A stretch of DNA of 64,000 bases, from assembly GCA_036346395.1 (NCBI GenBank), contig CM070594.1, positions 53,925,519-53,989,518 of the forward strand. The letters run 5' to 3'. The position numbers and the translations under genes were made by a program. How positions within the stretch are numbered: position 1 is the stretch's first letter; the number at the start of each line of letters is the position of its first letter. Origin of the DNA: Hsuehochloa calcarea (Eukaryota; Streptophyta; Magnoliopsida; Poales; Poaceae). Under the pieces are notes generated by a model, which was given only the letters and a program-made list of their open reading frames with translations, was not told the DNA's origin and did no database searches. Positions 34,441 to 45,386 of this stretch are shown piece after piece.

Positions 34441-37400
34441 TACGGAGGATCATCGACATACGAGTCGAAACGACAACTCAAAGCTGCCGGACGAGAGGTA
34501 AACTCTATAAACGCTCCTCTTGTCAATAACCTACCGAAGTGGTCGGAAGTTACCATTTCTTTTGAGAAGGGTGATTGTCCGATCACTTCGAATCGATCAG
34601 GTCGATATCCGATTGTGGTCGAACCCACCATCAACAACTGTCGGGTCAATCGAGTGTTGGTTGATGGTGGCAGTTCCTTGAACATACTATTTACTAATGT
34701 CCTGGACGAGATGCAAGTACCCAGGACAAAGGTAAGACCGGTACGATACTCCTTTCATGGAATCGTACCGGGGTCTTCGGCCAAACCCATTGGCCAAGTT
34801 TCTCTTCCTTTAACATTTGGCTCGCCAAGTAATTTCAGGACAGAGAAAGTCTCCTTTGATGTGGTCGATTTCGATCACGATATAACGCCATACTCGGACG
34901 ACCAACTTTGGCAAAATTCTTAATGGCTACTCATTATGGGTATCAATGTCTTAAGATGCCAAGTCCCAAAGGAGTGATCACAATTCAATGTGACAAAAAG
35001 ATGGCGTATAGCTGCGACCGTCGATCCCTCGAGATGGTTGGTCAAATACCAACTCGAGATGAAAGTCAGCCTTCGACTAGCAAGTCGAAGCCTAAAAAGT
35101 CGCACCAAAGCCGAACGACCAAGTCAAAGAGGTTCCTCTGATGCAGAGGACCCCTCAAGATCTGCTCGCATCGGGAGACTTCCGACCCCAAATAGGAAGA
35201 CGCCTCATTACCTTCCTCCGAGCTAACGCAGATGTCTTTGCGTGGCAAGCATCCGACATGCCGGAGTCCCTGTGGAGGTGATCGAAAGCAGAGCTAGCTT
35301 TACGGCCCGATAAAGTACCGTAAAACAAAAATTACGAGATTTGCCCCGATCGACGAGATGCTATTAAATCAGAATTGGATAAGCTACTTAAGGCAGGCTT
35401 TATAAGAGAAATCAACCACCCAGAGTGGTTGGCTAACCCTGTAATGGTCAAAAAGTCGAACGACAAATGGCGTATGTGCGTATACTTTATTGATCTTAAT
35501 AAAGCTTGTCCAAAAGATGATTTCCCTTTACCTCGTATCGATCGGTTGGTTGATTCTCTGCAGGTTGTGAGATATTAAGTTTTTAGATGCATATTACGGA
35601 TACCACGGATCAATATGTGTCTAAACGATGAAGAAAAGACCGCATTCATTACTCCATTTGGTACGTTTTGCTATGTCAAAATGCCATTTGGTCTAAAGAA
35701 TGCCGGTGCTTCTTTTCAACGCTTAATGCAATCGACTTTTTCATCTCAATTAGGCCTGAATCTGGAAGCCTATGTTGATGATCTAGTCGTAAAAAGTATT
35801 AAGAGACTTAATCATATCACTGACCTACAAGAAACATTCGACAATCTCAAAAAACACCGCTTAAAACTTAATCCAGAGAAGTGTGTGTTTGGAATTTCTT
35901 CAGGAAAATTGCTTGGATTCCTAGTATCTGAGCGAGGAATCAAGCAAATCTGAAAAAATAAAGGCCATCCTCCGCATCGTCCTCCAACCACAAAAAGGAA
36001 GTCCGAAACTCACTGGGTGCATGGCGGCTTTAAGTCGTTTCATCGCACGACTAGGAGAAAAAGGACTACCTTTCTTTAAACTTCTCAGGAGACACGAAGG
36101 TTTTGAGTGGTCGAACGAGGCAAACGTTGTCTTTGAGGATATCAAGAGGTACCTTACGAGTGCTCCTGTTCTGGTTTCTCCAAAGCCAGAAGAGACGCTC
36201 TTAATTTACCTAGCTGCCACACCACGAGCAAAGAAGCGCAGATTGGTCGTAGAACGTGGCGCACAACGATCGGTTTACTACGTGAAGTTTTACACGGCCT
36301 AAGGAGCGTTACCTCGTGTCCAAAACTTCTATATGCCCTCCTCATGTCTTCGAGGAAATGCGGCATTATTTTCAAAGCACAAAATAGTCGTGTGGCCTCG
36401 AGTTTCCTTTGGGAGCAATCCTCCATAATAAGGAAACAATGGACGCATGGCAAAATGGTCGGTCGAACTTGGGGAGTTCGACCTCCATTTCGTGTCCCGA
36501 ACGCCATAAAATCCCGGATCTTGGCGGACTTTGTCGCCGAATGGACAAATCTGAACTGCTCAGGGATCCCCATCTGATTCCCACGATCGATGGATGATGT
36601 ACTTTGACGGGTCACTTACTTTAAGTGGCTCGAGGTCAGGTGGTCTGGTATCTCCTAACGGAGAAACCTTAAAGTATGCCATACAATTAAACTTTCGGGC
36701 CACTAACAATGTGGCGAGTCACGAAGGTTTGATAGTCGGCATACGAGTGCAAAGCACTCTCGATTAAATCGACTACTCGTGAGAGGAGACTCTCAACTAG
36801 TTGTGAATCAAGTTGGGAAAGAGTACGGTAGCTCTAGCTCGACAATGTCTCGGTACATATCGAGGTAACGCAAGTTAGAAAAGCATTTTTAGGTTTCGAG
36901 GTACAATTCATCCCTCGAAGGATAATTTCTCGCACCAACTTGCTCGGATGGCTTCTTCCCGATCTACAGTACCAAAAGGAGTTTTCTTGGAGCAACTCCA
37001 AAAGCCGTCTCTGGTCGAAGAACCAGAGACACCTCCTATTGAGATGGCCTCATTAGACTACGAGGATACCTGGATGACTCCCATCTACGAGTATCTTTGC
37101 AAGGGTTCCGTACCCGAAGATGATCTTGAGGCAGATCGTTTATCCCGAAAAGCCAAAATGTATACTTTGGTCGAAGGAGTCCTCTACAAACGAGGAACCC
37201 AAGGGATACTCATGCGATGCATTCCGCAAAACGAAGGAATAACACTCCTTCACGATATACACAGTGGCATCTGTGGGACACATGCTTCCTACAGAACATT
37301 GGTTGGTAAAGCCTTTCGACAAGGTTTTTACTGGCCTACAGCTCTGTACGATGCTAAGGAGGTGGTTAAAAAGTGTGTCCAAGCCAATTTTATGGTAGCA

Positions 37401-37894
37401 GATACACCAACCAAATTTCAAGCATTACAGACAATACCTCTTTCTTGGCCTTTTGCGACCTGGGGTCTCGATATCCTAGGACCGTTTCCCAAAGCTCCAG
37501 GAGGTTTCGAATTCCTTTTTGTGGCTATTGACACGTTCACAAAATGGATCGAAGCTGAACCTGTAACTGGGATAACAACGGAAGCTGCAAAAAGGTTCAT
37601 GATGAGATGCGTAATTAGCCGATTTGGAGTTCCGAGTCGGATAATTACAGACAATGGTAAACAATTCGCAAGTGCAAAATTTCAGGAATTTTGCGACGAA
37701 TTGGGTACCAAGTTATGCTATGCTTCTGTTGCACATCCCCAAAGCAACGGGGCGGTCGAACGTGCAAACGGCCAAATAATGCGAGGAATTAAAACCCGAG
37801 TTTTCGACCAGCTTGTTAAGCGCTCGGGGGCTTGGGTACAAGAATTACCTTCCGTATTATGGGCAGTTCGTACGACCACCAGTCGAGCAACAGG
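34441..37894 (+). pseudogene. G2 pol: protease, RT, RNase H, integrase
   Basis: Protease has active site VDGGSSLNILF near 34660. RT (about 35360-35950) has FIDLNKACPKDDFPLPRID, VKMPFGLKNAG and an intact YVDDLVVKS near 35770. The RNase H region (36021-36900) is broken by frameshifts. Integrase is open from 36948: the zinc finger keeps H..H but its cysteine pair is damaged (KKCVQANF), and the core has D in GLDILGPF, D in IITDNGKQF and E in NGAVERANGQI, so the D,D(35)E triad is present. The reading frame then hits the deletion junction at 37894/37895 before the integrase C-terminus. Chimaeric last residues come from LTR sequence. Confidence 0.88.
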
Positions 37895-37921
37895 AGTAAG
37901 ATCGGTTCTAATACGCCGGCA
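37895..37921 (+). mobile_element. G2 3' LTR remnant (last 27 bp)
   Basis: GTAAGATCGGTTCTAATACG and the next bases repeat the end of the 5' LTR (32059-32085) with one change (GGCA for GACA), and the TSD follows at once. The end of pol, any 3' ORF and about 765 bp of LTR are missing. Confidence 0.9.
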
Positions 37922-37926
37922 GTCAT

Positions 37927-38817
37927 GAACTCGTTGCAGGTTTTGAAGTGTTACCGAAGGTCTTGGAGGATTCTGACTAGTAGTGGGCATTCGATGAGTC
38001 GAATGTCCTTTTGACCTTTTGTCTCGTCCTACCTGACCTATCACGTGTTGTGAGGTAGGAACATGTGGATTAGCTGATCGATGTCCATTAGTTTGTTCGC
38101 CTCTGACAGTGGTGTTTGAGCGCTCGTACCATCTCCATCAGTATGTGGTGGTGGGTTAGGCCGTGGAGGACTGTGCAAGGCATCTTGACCGGTATCTCCG
38201 ATCGCGTTAACCTTGTGACGCCAGCAGGGATCTTTCGATGATCACCTGTCATAGCTAAGGGAGAGCCTTCTAGAGTTTCGGCAAGGAGCCTCCACGACGA
38301 GGAGCGGTCGGAGATTACCACCTCCGGCGGGCTTTGTGGTGGATTCAGCCTGATCTGGCGGATTGCCGATCGTATGCTAAGGTTTATAAGTCCCATTCGG
38401 CCTTTGACCAGTGGCAATGGTAACTTTATTGACACTCTCACCAAGTGTAGGTTGGCCCCCGGAATACGTAGGAGCCGTTGGTGAATACTGGTCGCCCATG
38501 ATAACATCGAGAGTGCGTTGATTCTCTGATGTTGGGCTACTATCGCCGTTCTTGTCGGTCGGATTGATCAGGCTTGTAGAGGGATTCGGATGTTACGAAC
38601 TAGTCGGAACGGTCGGTTCCTCTAGAAGCACCACGGATGGCAGTGGTGAATCCTCATCCATCCGGTCGATCTCGTTGGTCTCAGCGAGTGGCAAGCCAGC
38701 AGAGAAGGATGATGGCGACATCTCGTTTTCTTCCATGGTGCGGATGCATGCGTCCATGTCGAGGTTGGAGTAGTCTGCTAAATCAAACCAGTTTTCCTCA
38801 TCCCAAGTCTCTGCCAT
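37927..38817 (-). pseudogene. G1 gag, N-terminal part
   Basis: The ATG at 38817 begins MAETWDEENWFDLADYSN, paralogous to the G2 gag start. Frame is lost near 38593. The remainder of the Ser/Pro/Arg-rich N-terminal region can be followed in shifted frames to about 38010 and continues, past the G2 insertion, at 31293. Acidic N-terminus and disordered middle are as in G2. Confidence 0.78.
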
Positions 38818-38899
38818 GTTCGCATAAGCGATGACGAAGCGAAGGGAGTGAATGAGGAATGCTTGAGTGAAGTTATCTCCAAGAACCCAACGCCTTCTT

Positions 38900-38918
38900 C
38901 CCCACGGATGGCGCTAGC
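38900..38918 (-). promoter_or_regulatory. G1 primer-binding site
   Basis: The minus strand reads GCTAGCGCCATCCGTGGGG directly inside the 5' LTR end, matching the G2 primer site with substitutions. It fixes 38919-39598 as the 5' LTR. Confidence 0.75.
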
Positions 38919-39598
38919 TGTCGACGATCGAGTCGCTTATCTTACAAAATAAAATAGAGGAAAATGGCAAAGACTTCGTGGGAGAGAATGAGATTGCTCT
39001 TTATTACTATGAGCTGGATCTTTTACAGGGGGTGTCTTCTACAAGGCAGTGGACTAATCCTAATTACACTGAATGTAGTGCTTGCTATGCTATCGAATCA
39101 GACTTGAAACATGAATCAAATGTTGATTGTGATGCTTCAATCCGATGCCTTCATTCCTCTATGCTCCATCTTTAAATAACCATCGAAGATGTGACAATTA
39201 CTCCTAGGGAAGACGTATGTTGGAAGTGACCCGTCCAGTTGGGGGGTCAATTACAGTTAAAGAAGCAATAACTGGTCGTCGGTTGGCGTCTGTGAGACAC
39301 TCAACCGTATAGTAGTTATTATCAGTTTCTTACGACCATGAAACATCGCGTGGTATGGAACAAATCATGTGGTAAGGAATACACTTTGATTCGGATCCAA
39401 GTGTCAGTTCATAGCTTTCATGAGCAGTCAACTGGTCGGGAGATTGGGTGCAGGACCTCATCCGACCAGGGTACCTGTTATGTAACCACAAGAATGCTTA
39501 CGACCACAGGGGTCGTTAACCTTAGGGGTTACAACCATGAAGATATATGTTCTTTATTATGTATTTAAAGTAATACATAAAGATTTTAATCCTCGTCA
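38919..39598 (-). mobile_element. G1 5' LTR
   Basis: 680 bp; minus strand TGACGAGGATT at 39598 to GATCGTCGACA at 38919. Homologous to 11353-11968. Contains GGTCGTTAACC and TTACGACC words near 39498-39520, and on the plus strand an open 65-codon frame (38978-39175) also open in the other LTR. Confidence 0.87.
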
Positions 39599-39712
39599 GA
39601 TATCATCTAAAAGTACTTTCATATTAACTTTTTTTCTTCAAATTATGATATTAGAATTTAGTGCTCAAAATAACATATTGCTGACTTTGAAAAGTAAAAA
39701 ATAAATTTGACT
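39599..39712. other. Short host segment between G1 and C3
   Basis: AT-rich 114 bp, starting with the G1 target duplication. It shares TGACTTTGAAAAGTAAAAAA with 1571-1590 and looks like a fragment of a degraded MITE, but no terminal repeats are visible. Confidence 0.4.
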
Positions 39713-39986
39713 TGAGGGACTTTGAGATTGTTAAGAAACTGGGTCCAGACCAGGAGTTGTGGCCCAAGCGAGCTCCTCATCCATCCAATAGCCTATATAA
39801 AGGAGGGGGACCCCCAACATTGTATACAATTTTTTAGAAGAGCAATAAAAAGAAGCATGAAGTCCCCTCATATCTCTGTGTTCAATCTATTATTTTGTTC
39901 TTCTATTCTTGCATTGTTCTTTCAATTCTGATTTTATCTACGAGGTAATCACTCGGACTGAACTCGCCAGCGACAGTTCCTTAACA
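39713..39986 (+). mobile_element. C3 5' LTR (limits approximate)
   Basis: TGAGGGACTTTG to TTCCTTAACA, about 274 bp, followed by TGTTATCAGCACGA, a copia-type primer-site sequence. TATATAA at 39794-39800 with a leader beginning about 30 bp on supports a short LTR promoter. No second copy in the window to confirm the start. Confidence 0.6.
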
Positions 39987-41310
39987 TGTTATCAGCACGA
40001 TCGACTCTCCTCCGATCAAAAGGTAACCGTCGAAGAACGACACTTGTAAATTGAAATGTATTTTCTATATCGCTTTCAATTCTGCAAATTTGGTTTCTAG
40101 ATTGGTTTTCTATGGTGCAAATCCGTTCTAATCTACCACGAGCCGACTGGAAGTTGTCGATGAAATGTCGATTTGTAGATTGCATGAAATATTATATGTC
40201 AATTGTACATTGATTGAAAATTGTAAATTCGTTCTAATCTACTGCGAGCCGACTTGAAATCGCCGGCCAAGCCGGTCGATAATAGCATAAATGATAATTA
40301 CATCACATGAACAGTAAACACGAAAATAACTTTGCCGACAGCTTGAAGCCTCTGCCGCATGCGCACGGCACCGCCACGGCAGCCTTGCATGGCGCTGCCT
40401 CTGGCCACCTTGAAGCGCCACGCAGCCTTGCGATCCCCAAAGACGGCCCGCATGCACCCGCAAAGATCGCCGCCGCCCACGCCACCCGCGACGCAGCCTC
40501 CCGCCCACGACGGCCTCCACGCCCGTGTGCACCCGCGAGAACATCGCCGAGCCCGGCAATGGCGTCGCTGAGCGCAGCTGCGCCGCTGCCGGAGCGCGCT
40601 AGCCGCATCCACGCCGCCCGGCACCGTCGCTTACCGCCATGGCCGGCATGAAGCCACCATGGCCAGGCCCCCACGCGCTCGCCCGTAATTGCGCGGCCCC
40701 GGCTGCCTCTGTAGACTCCATTGGAGCCGCCGCCGCCAACATAAAGCACGCAGCTCCCCTTGAAGCCAGCCGCATCGGCCTTTTGGCTGAGGAAAAAGGC
40801 TGGATGGACCGGCCACATGGGCTGAAAAGAAGGCCCAACCGGGAAAAGAAAATCTGGAAGAAAAAATGGGGAAAAGAAAAGAAATCCCAAAATTTGCCAA
40901 AAAAAACCCTCGGAATTCTAAAAATTACGATGATAATTGCGCGGGAGAAGAAATTTTGCAAAAATTCCCTTAGAGTTTTTTAAAATTACGCGAAAATCTT
41001 CTCAGAACTAAAATTTCGCGTTTTAACCCCTAGAAATTGCAGAATTCGCTGAAAAATTATTTTTCCAACAGAAAAAGGGTCTCGAGAATTCAAATTTTGA
41101 ATCGATTTTTGTTGTTATTATTTCTATGCAATTTATGTACTGTATTTACTGTTTTTGATTATTTATGATTGTTTATATTGCTTTTATTCACTGAAAATAG
41201 CAGTAAATCATAAAAATACATAGAAAAATACGGGAACATTATGAGAATTTATGCAACCATTTTATGCAAGTTACCAGAAGTAATCTTATGCACTTTTGTA
41301 TGAATATGCA
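39987..41310 (+). other. C3 leader with GC-rich block
   Basis: About 1.3 kb between primer site and gag ATG. 40330-40770 is strikingly GC-rich against AT-rich neighbours and opens long frames on both strands, none with a known domain. From 40850 it becomes A-rich. Treated as untranslated leader; a captured host fragment is possible. Confidence 0.5.
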
Positions 41311-42273
41311 GATGACTGGCATTACGAATTGGGAGTTCGAAGAGCTGGCCCAGAATGGCCACAATTACCTGACTTAGGTATTAGATGTCAAAATCGTACT
41401 TAGAGCCAAGAAGCTCCGTGCTGCTATTGGACTTGGCACCTCAAAGGACGTCACTCCAACTGCTGAGGAGAATAATCAAGCACCTCATTTCCTTAGACAC
41501 CATCTCTGCCTAACGCTCAAGAATGAGTATATGACAGAAAAGAATGTACTAGCTTTATAGACCGCACTAAAGAAGCAGTTCAAAAAGCTGAAGTACACCA
41601 TTCTTCCTCGGGCAGAGCAAGAATGGAATCGACTACATTTTGCTGATCACAAGACAGTGGGAGGTACAATTCTGCATTGCACAGAATTTGTACAAGTCTT
41701 GAACTCTGTGATAAGGTAACCACAGATGAGCAGAAGATCGAGAAAACTCTCTCTACCTTTCACCCTAACGCGGTGCAATCCATACGCAACTATCGTCAGG
41801 ACGGCTACAAGGTGTATGCCGAACCGATTGACATCATGCAAGTTGCGGAAGCTCAAGATGACGTTCTTAGAAAGAACTACATCTCACAGCCGCCTAGTAG
41901 CAAAGTTGGCCATGAAGTCAATACAAGCAGCTACAAGGTGAGAAAGCCTCACTCAAAAGAAAGAGACAACAAGGGTAAGGTCATGGGTCACAAAACCAAG
42001 CAGAATGCTCAAGCCAAGAAGGACGAACAAAAGAAGCGCGATGAGAAGCCCTATAGTCAACAGGACCAAAGTTGCTACAAATGTGGCACTTCGGGACATT
42101 GGTCACGTGTTTGCCGTGAGCCACAGCACGTGATTGATGCTTTCAATGCTAAGAAGAAGGGCAAAAGACAGCATGATGCACACCTCACCATTGTAGGCAC
42201 AGAGGATCCACAATCATAGGTTGCACCCATGGATGTGGACATCTCAATAGCAGCCCCCATCACACCTTCTTTG
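41311..42273 (+). pseudogene. C3 gag, first part
   Basis: The ATG at 41311 (MTGITNWEFEELAQNGHNY) starts a copia-type gag, followed by stops at about 41374 and 41560 and a frameshift near 41660. It reopens from 41677 and ends in the zinc knuckle CYKCGTSGHWSRVC (about 42073-42114). TAG at 42217-42219 is another nonsense change. Sense continues to 42273, where C2 is inserted, and resumes at 62558. Confidence 0.82.
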
Positions 42274-43896
42274 TGTTGGAAATATGCCCTAGAGGAAATC
42301 ATAGAGATGATGATATTTCATTATGCTCATGATTTTTGATAATATGTTATTCCTTGCATGAATCATTTGTTACAGATCAATTAGTATGTGACTTGTTGGT
42401 GGAACTCTTTAATTTATATGATGTCATTCTAAATGTATCCCTGGTCGGATAACACTGGTCGAAACACCAGTGACTCTACGACCAGCACATGTATTGATTG
42501 ATGACCATGTTTCACCGGTCATGGATATAGTGATATTGAATCAATAATGTGAGCACAAGTTAGAGAATATGGGGTTGGATAGACCCATCATTGAGACACT
42601 ATTGAGATTGTTATGAATCTTTGTGCCATTAGTTGGTCTCAAGTAATGGTGATGTATAATCCTTAGACCTGAGATCAGCATGGTTCCCGACATGTGTAAT
42701 AGCACTCTTAGGGGTTGCCAAACGCTACTCGTAACTGGGTAGTTATAAAGGTAGCTTTCGGGTATGCTATAAAACATGCGGAGGGATGTGACTGGTCGAG
42801 ATGGGATTTGCCCCTCCTATCATAACAGGAGAGATGTCTCTGGACCCCTCATGGTTATCAGATATAGAAAGTGCATGGCCATGCCACTAGTGGTCGAAGT
42901 GTCGACCATATGAAGTTATCCGATACTCGATCGAGAAAGTATTGAACAGTCCATGGATGACACATCATCTCACCTGGAGTTCAACCAGATATCGTGAGGC
43001 AAAGGTAGAATGCATGAGTAGGTCGCTTAGTTCGATCAGTTACGGACTAGTCGTATGGATATACGTGCTGCTCGTAGACTGGTCGAACATAATCACAAAA
43101 TGGTAAGGACCTGGTCGTAAGGAGTTACGAACTGGTCGGGACCAAATACGATCTGGTCGTATGGAGATACGAACTGATCGTAAGTGATGAGGACCTGGTC
43201 ATAGATCATATTACATCAAGGTTCGTCCTATATTTTCTATGTGTATTTGGGAATTGTTATGTGCTGCTAGGTACCGCTAACGACTGGTGGTCGAAAAAGA
43301 GTTTCCGAGTCATAACCGATTACACATGAACCTGTAGGGTCGCACACTTAAAGGACTGGGATCTATTTTGGATTGTCATCCGAATTCGTATAGGCCACGA
43401 GTTCCTAATGGGCCTCAAGGTCAAGACCCATCATGGATGCCTATATAAAGAGGGGCGGTGGCATGGGGTGAGGGTGTGGATGATCTTTGGAAGAACTCCC
43501 GAAACCCTAATAGCCACGCCTTCTCAACTACGCTGCCTGTGCTAGCACTCCAGCGCGTGGTGATCCTGCCCCGTACGTGTGGATACCTCGGAGGTGTTGT
43601 TGTGAAGCATCAGCACTAGGACGATCCGCGACTCGTGTCGATCACCGGAGTCGGAGGAGAAGTCACGTGGTGAGTACGACCACTCGAAGGAGCAGACGCA
43701 CGGTGAGTACGACCACTCGAAAGAGGAGACGCGTCGTGAGTACGACTACGACTACATCAACTCGCTACAACGACTCTACTTCCGCTACGAGTTGGCGCGT
43801 CTAGCGGTAATCTCGTGATCTATTTCTAGCGGTGGTTCCTTGGTTGCGCGGTAAAAATTTTGTTTGTACTATCGTAGCCTTGCCCGTAACCTAACA
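42274..43896 (+). mobile_element. C2 5' LTR
   Basis: 1623 bp. TATA box TATATAAAG at 43442-43450. A cluster of CTGGTCGTA/TACGAAC words lies at 43040-43205 in U3. It holds a 163-bp segment (about 43582-43744) absent from the 3' LTR, which includes 33-bp tandem repeats. Confidence 0.93.
43670..43755 (+). repeat. 33-bp tandem repeat, 2.6 units, in C2 5' LTR
   Basis: GTGAGTACGACCACTCGAA begins at 43670 and 43703, with a partial unit at 43736 (GTGAGTACGACTACGACTAC). The 3' LTR retains only the end of the last unit. Confidence 0.88.
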
Positions 43897-43897
43897 G

Positions 43898-43910
43898 TGG
43901 TATCAGAGCC
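43898..43910 (+). promoter_or_regulatory. C2 primer-binding site (initiator Met tRNA)
   Basis: TGGTATCAGAGCC starts 2 nt after the 5' LTR and is the canonical plant LTR-retrotransposon primer site. Confidence 0.93.
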
Positions 43911-45386
43911 ATGTCGTCTAGTTTTTTATTCGGATTGGTCACATATTGTGATATGTGGCAGTTATAGATGTGATCTATTTCTATTTCTGCTGGTCGATTT
44001 GATCGTCCATGCGCTATATATGGTGATAAGATGGGTTTTTATTCGTTATTCTGTGATCGTACTTGCGTGGTCGTATCACGACTTGCCTCTACCGGTCGGT
44101 TTCCGCAATCGGGGCAAACAGTGATCGTAAATCCATTGAAGCACGCGAAGATCAATGTGGTTGATCGAATTGGAGTTGCGATCGAAAAGTACCGGATGTT
44201 TTGTTGCGCTTGTTCATGATCACATTGCATGATACTCCTACCGGTCGAAATTCCGCCATCGGAGTATACCGCAGTGTGTGGTCGTATCAAGGCAATGATC
44301 AGATCGGTTCGGGATAGGGTTAATATGATTAATTTGATGATTTCCAAGGATCGGTTTCGTGAATAAGATTCATGTTCCGGAAAAAAAATTTGAGAGCGCT
44401 ACCCTCGTCCTGCGAGGGGCGCTACCCCTTCGAACCCCACCCGCTAACCGGCTAGCGGGACCGCCGTGCTGGGTAATCAGACCGCACTTTTTGTAGTGTG
44501 TGTTCTTGTTGCCCGATAGAATGCGATTCTATGCCTAACTTGCTTTTGCAGGTTTTTTGTGAATAGTATGACCCATGATGTATAAGATGCATGCATGTGT
44601 GTAATGTTCATGACCTGCGTGTCATGTTTATTACAACCCAAGGCTGTCTATATTTGTATAACAGCCTGCGTGTCGACTTGTGGTGCTAATTTACTCCTTG
44701 TAATTTTATCCCTAGTGTTGTAATGGCTTAGTGGGAGTACTTGGAGGTTTTGGCAACTTGGAGACATGGCGAACATGATGCTTGGCGATGGAGATCACCA
44801 TAAGGAAGGGTCATACTATATCACAATGCAATTTGATTGTCTGTGAATACCCTTATATTCATGTTCATTTGTATGCATGTTTTTTAATTGCTTGTAATGC
44901 CTTTAACATGGTAGAAGTAAATTTCCCTCATGTAATATTAAGTTAAATTGATGCCCTCCCAATTAGCTGCACCATCCAATGTCTTGTATTTTAATGGTAG
45001 ATCTTGCTAAAGCATAGTGCCATAAATATTTCTTGACTAGATGGGTTTGTGTCGGACACTTACACGCAAGCGTTGATTTAACTTGACAAGGTCATCATAA
45101 CGGTTATGGACTTTGAGGCATAGGGTTGGGTGCCGGAGCATAGAGATGATGTCTAACAAAAAGAGTCATATAGAGATATGATTAGCAAAGGGTTGCTTAC
45201 CAAATTCACTAATCTTCTAGCAGTGATGCCAAAACTCACTAGTAAATTAACTGATTACGTGTCTTGAATCACTAAATGTCATAAGAGAGATATGGTATTC
45301 AGTGGGAGTGTCTTTATTAAATTGTTTAATAGAAGTTACTCTTCTTGAACATATATCTTAGTTTTGCATATTTCATGTTGTAGATC
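43911..45386 (+). other. C2 untranslated leader
   Basis: About 1.5 kb between PBS and gag ATG, a long leader as in BARE/Angela elements. ORFs are short and unrecognised. Carries GGTCGTATCACG and ACCGGTCGG words near 44067-44100 and 44235-44290. Confidence 0.6.

Larger units (their letters stand above)
31294..37921 (+). mobile_element. G2: Tat/RIRE2-like Ty3-gypsy element, 3' end deleted
   Basis: Flanked by a perfect TSD GTCAT (31289-31293 and 37922-37926). Order: 5' LTR 31294-32085, PBS, gag, PR, RT, RNase H, INT, then a 27-bp remnant of the 3' LTR end. Inserted into gag of G1, a relative from the same group but in opposite orientation. Coding blocks carry stops and frameshifts. The integrase block is the longest open one (36948-37928) and reads straight into the LTR remnant. 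Confidence 0.9.
11353..39598 (-). mobile_element. G1: Tat/RIRE2-like Ty3-gypsy element, host to four insertions
   Basis: Minus-strand element. The 5' LTR is at 39598-38919 and the 3' LTR at 11968-11353, homologous along their length. Its own sequence comes in pieces: 11353-19319, 19843-20145, 26734-27290, 30044-31293 and 37922-39598. Removing the insertions gives the order LTR, PBS, gag, PR, RT, RNase H, INT, antisense ORF, LTR. Flanks are AATAT (11348-11352) and GATAT (39599-39603), a 5-bp TSD with one change; an 8-bp ATATCATC is also shared at both edges. Gypsy order (INT after RNase H), the DGGSS-type protease and the antisense gypsy-associated ORF fit the Tat group. Every coding block has stops or frameshifts. 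Confidence 0.85.

Noticed and set aside
37895..37928. Novel C-terminal extension of the G2 integrase
   Set aside because: The last residues are translated LTR sequence beyond a deletion junction, not a protein domain.
1571..39701. Shared TGACTTTGAAAAGTAAAAAA at 1571-1590 and 39682-39701 as one transposon family
   Set aside because: Only about 20 AT-rich bases match; no terminal repeats or TSD could be defined at either site.
40303..40961. Several 100-195-residue minus-strand ORFs in the C3 leader
   Set aside because: They overlap each other in different frames inside a GC-rich block and show Ala/Arg/Gly composition only.
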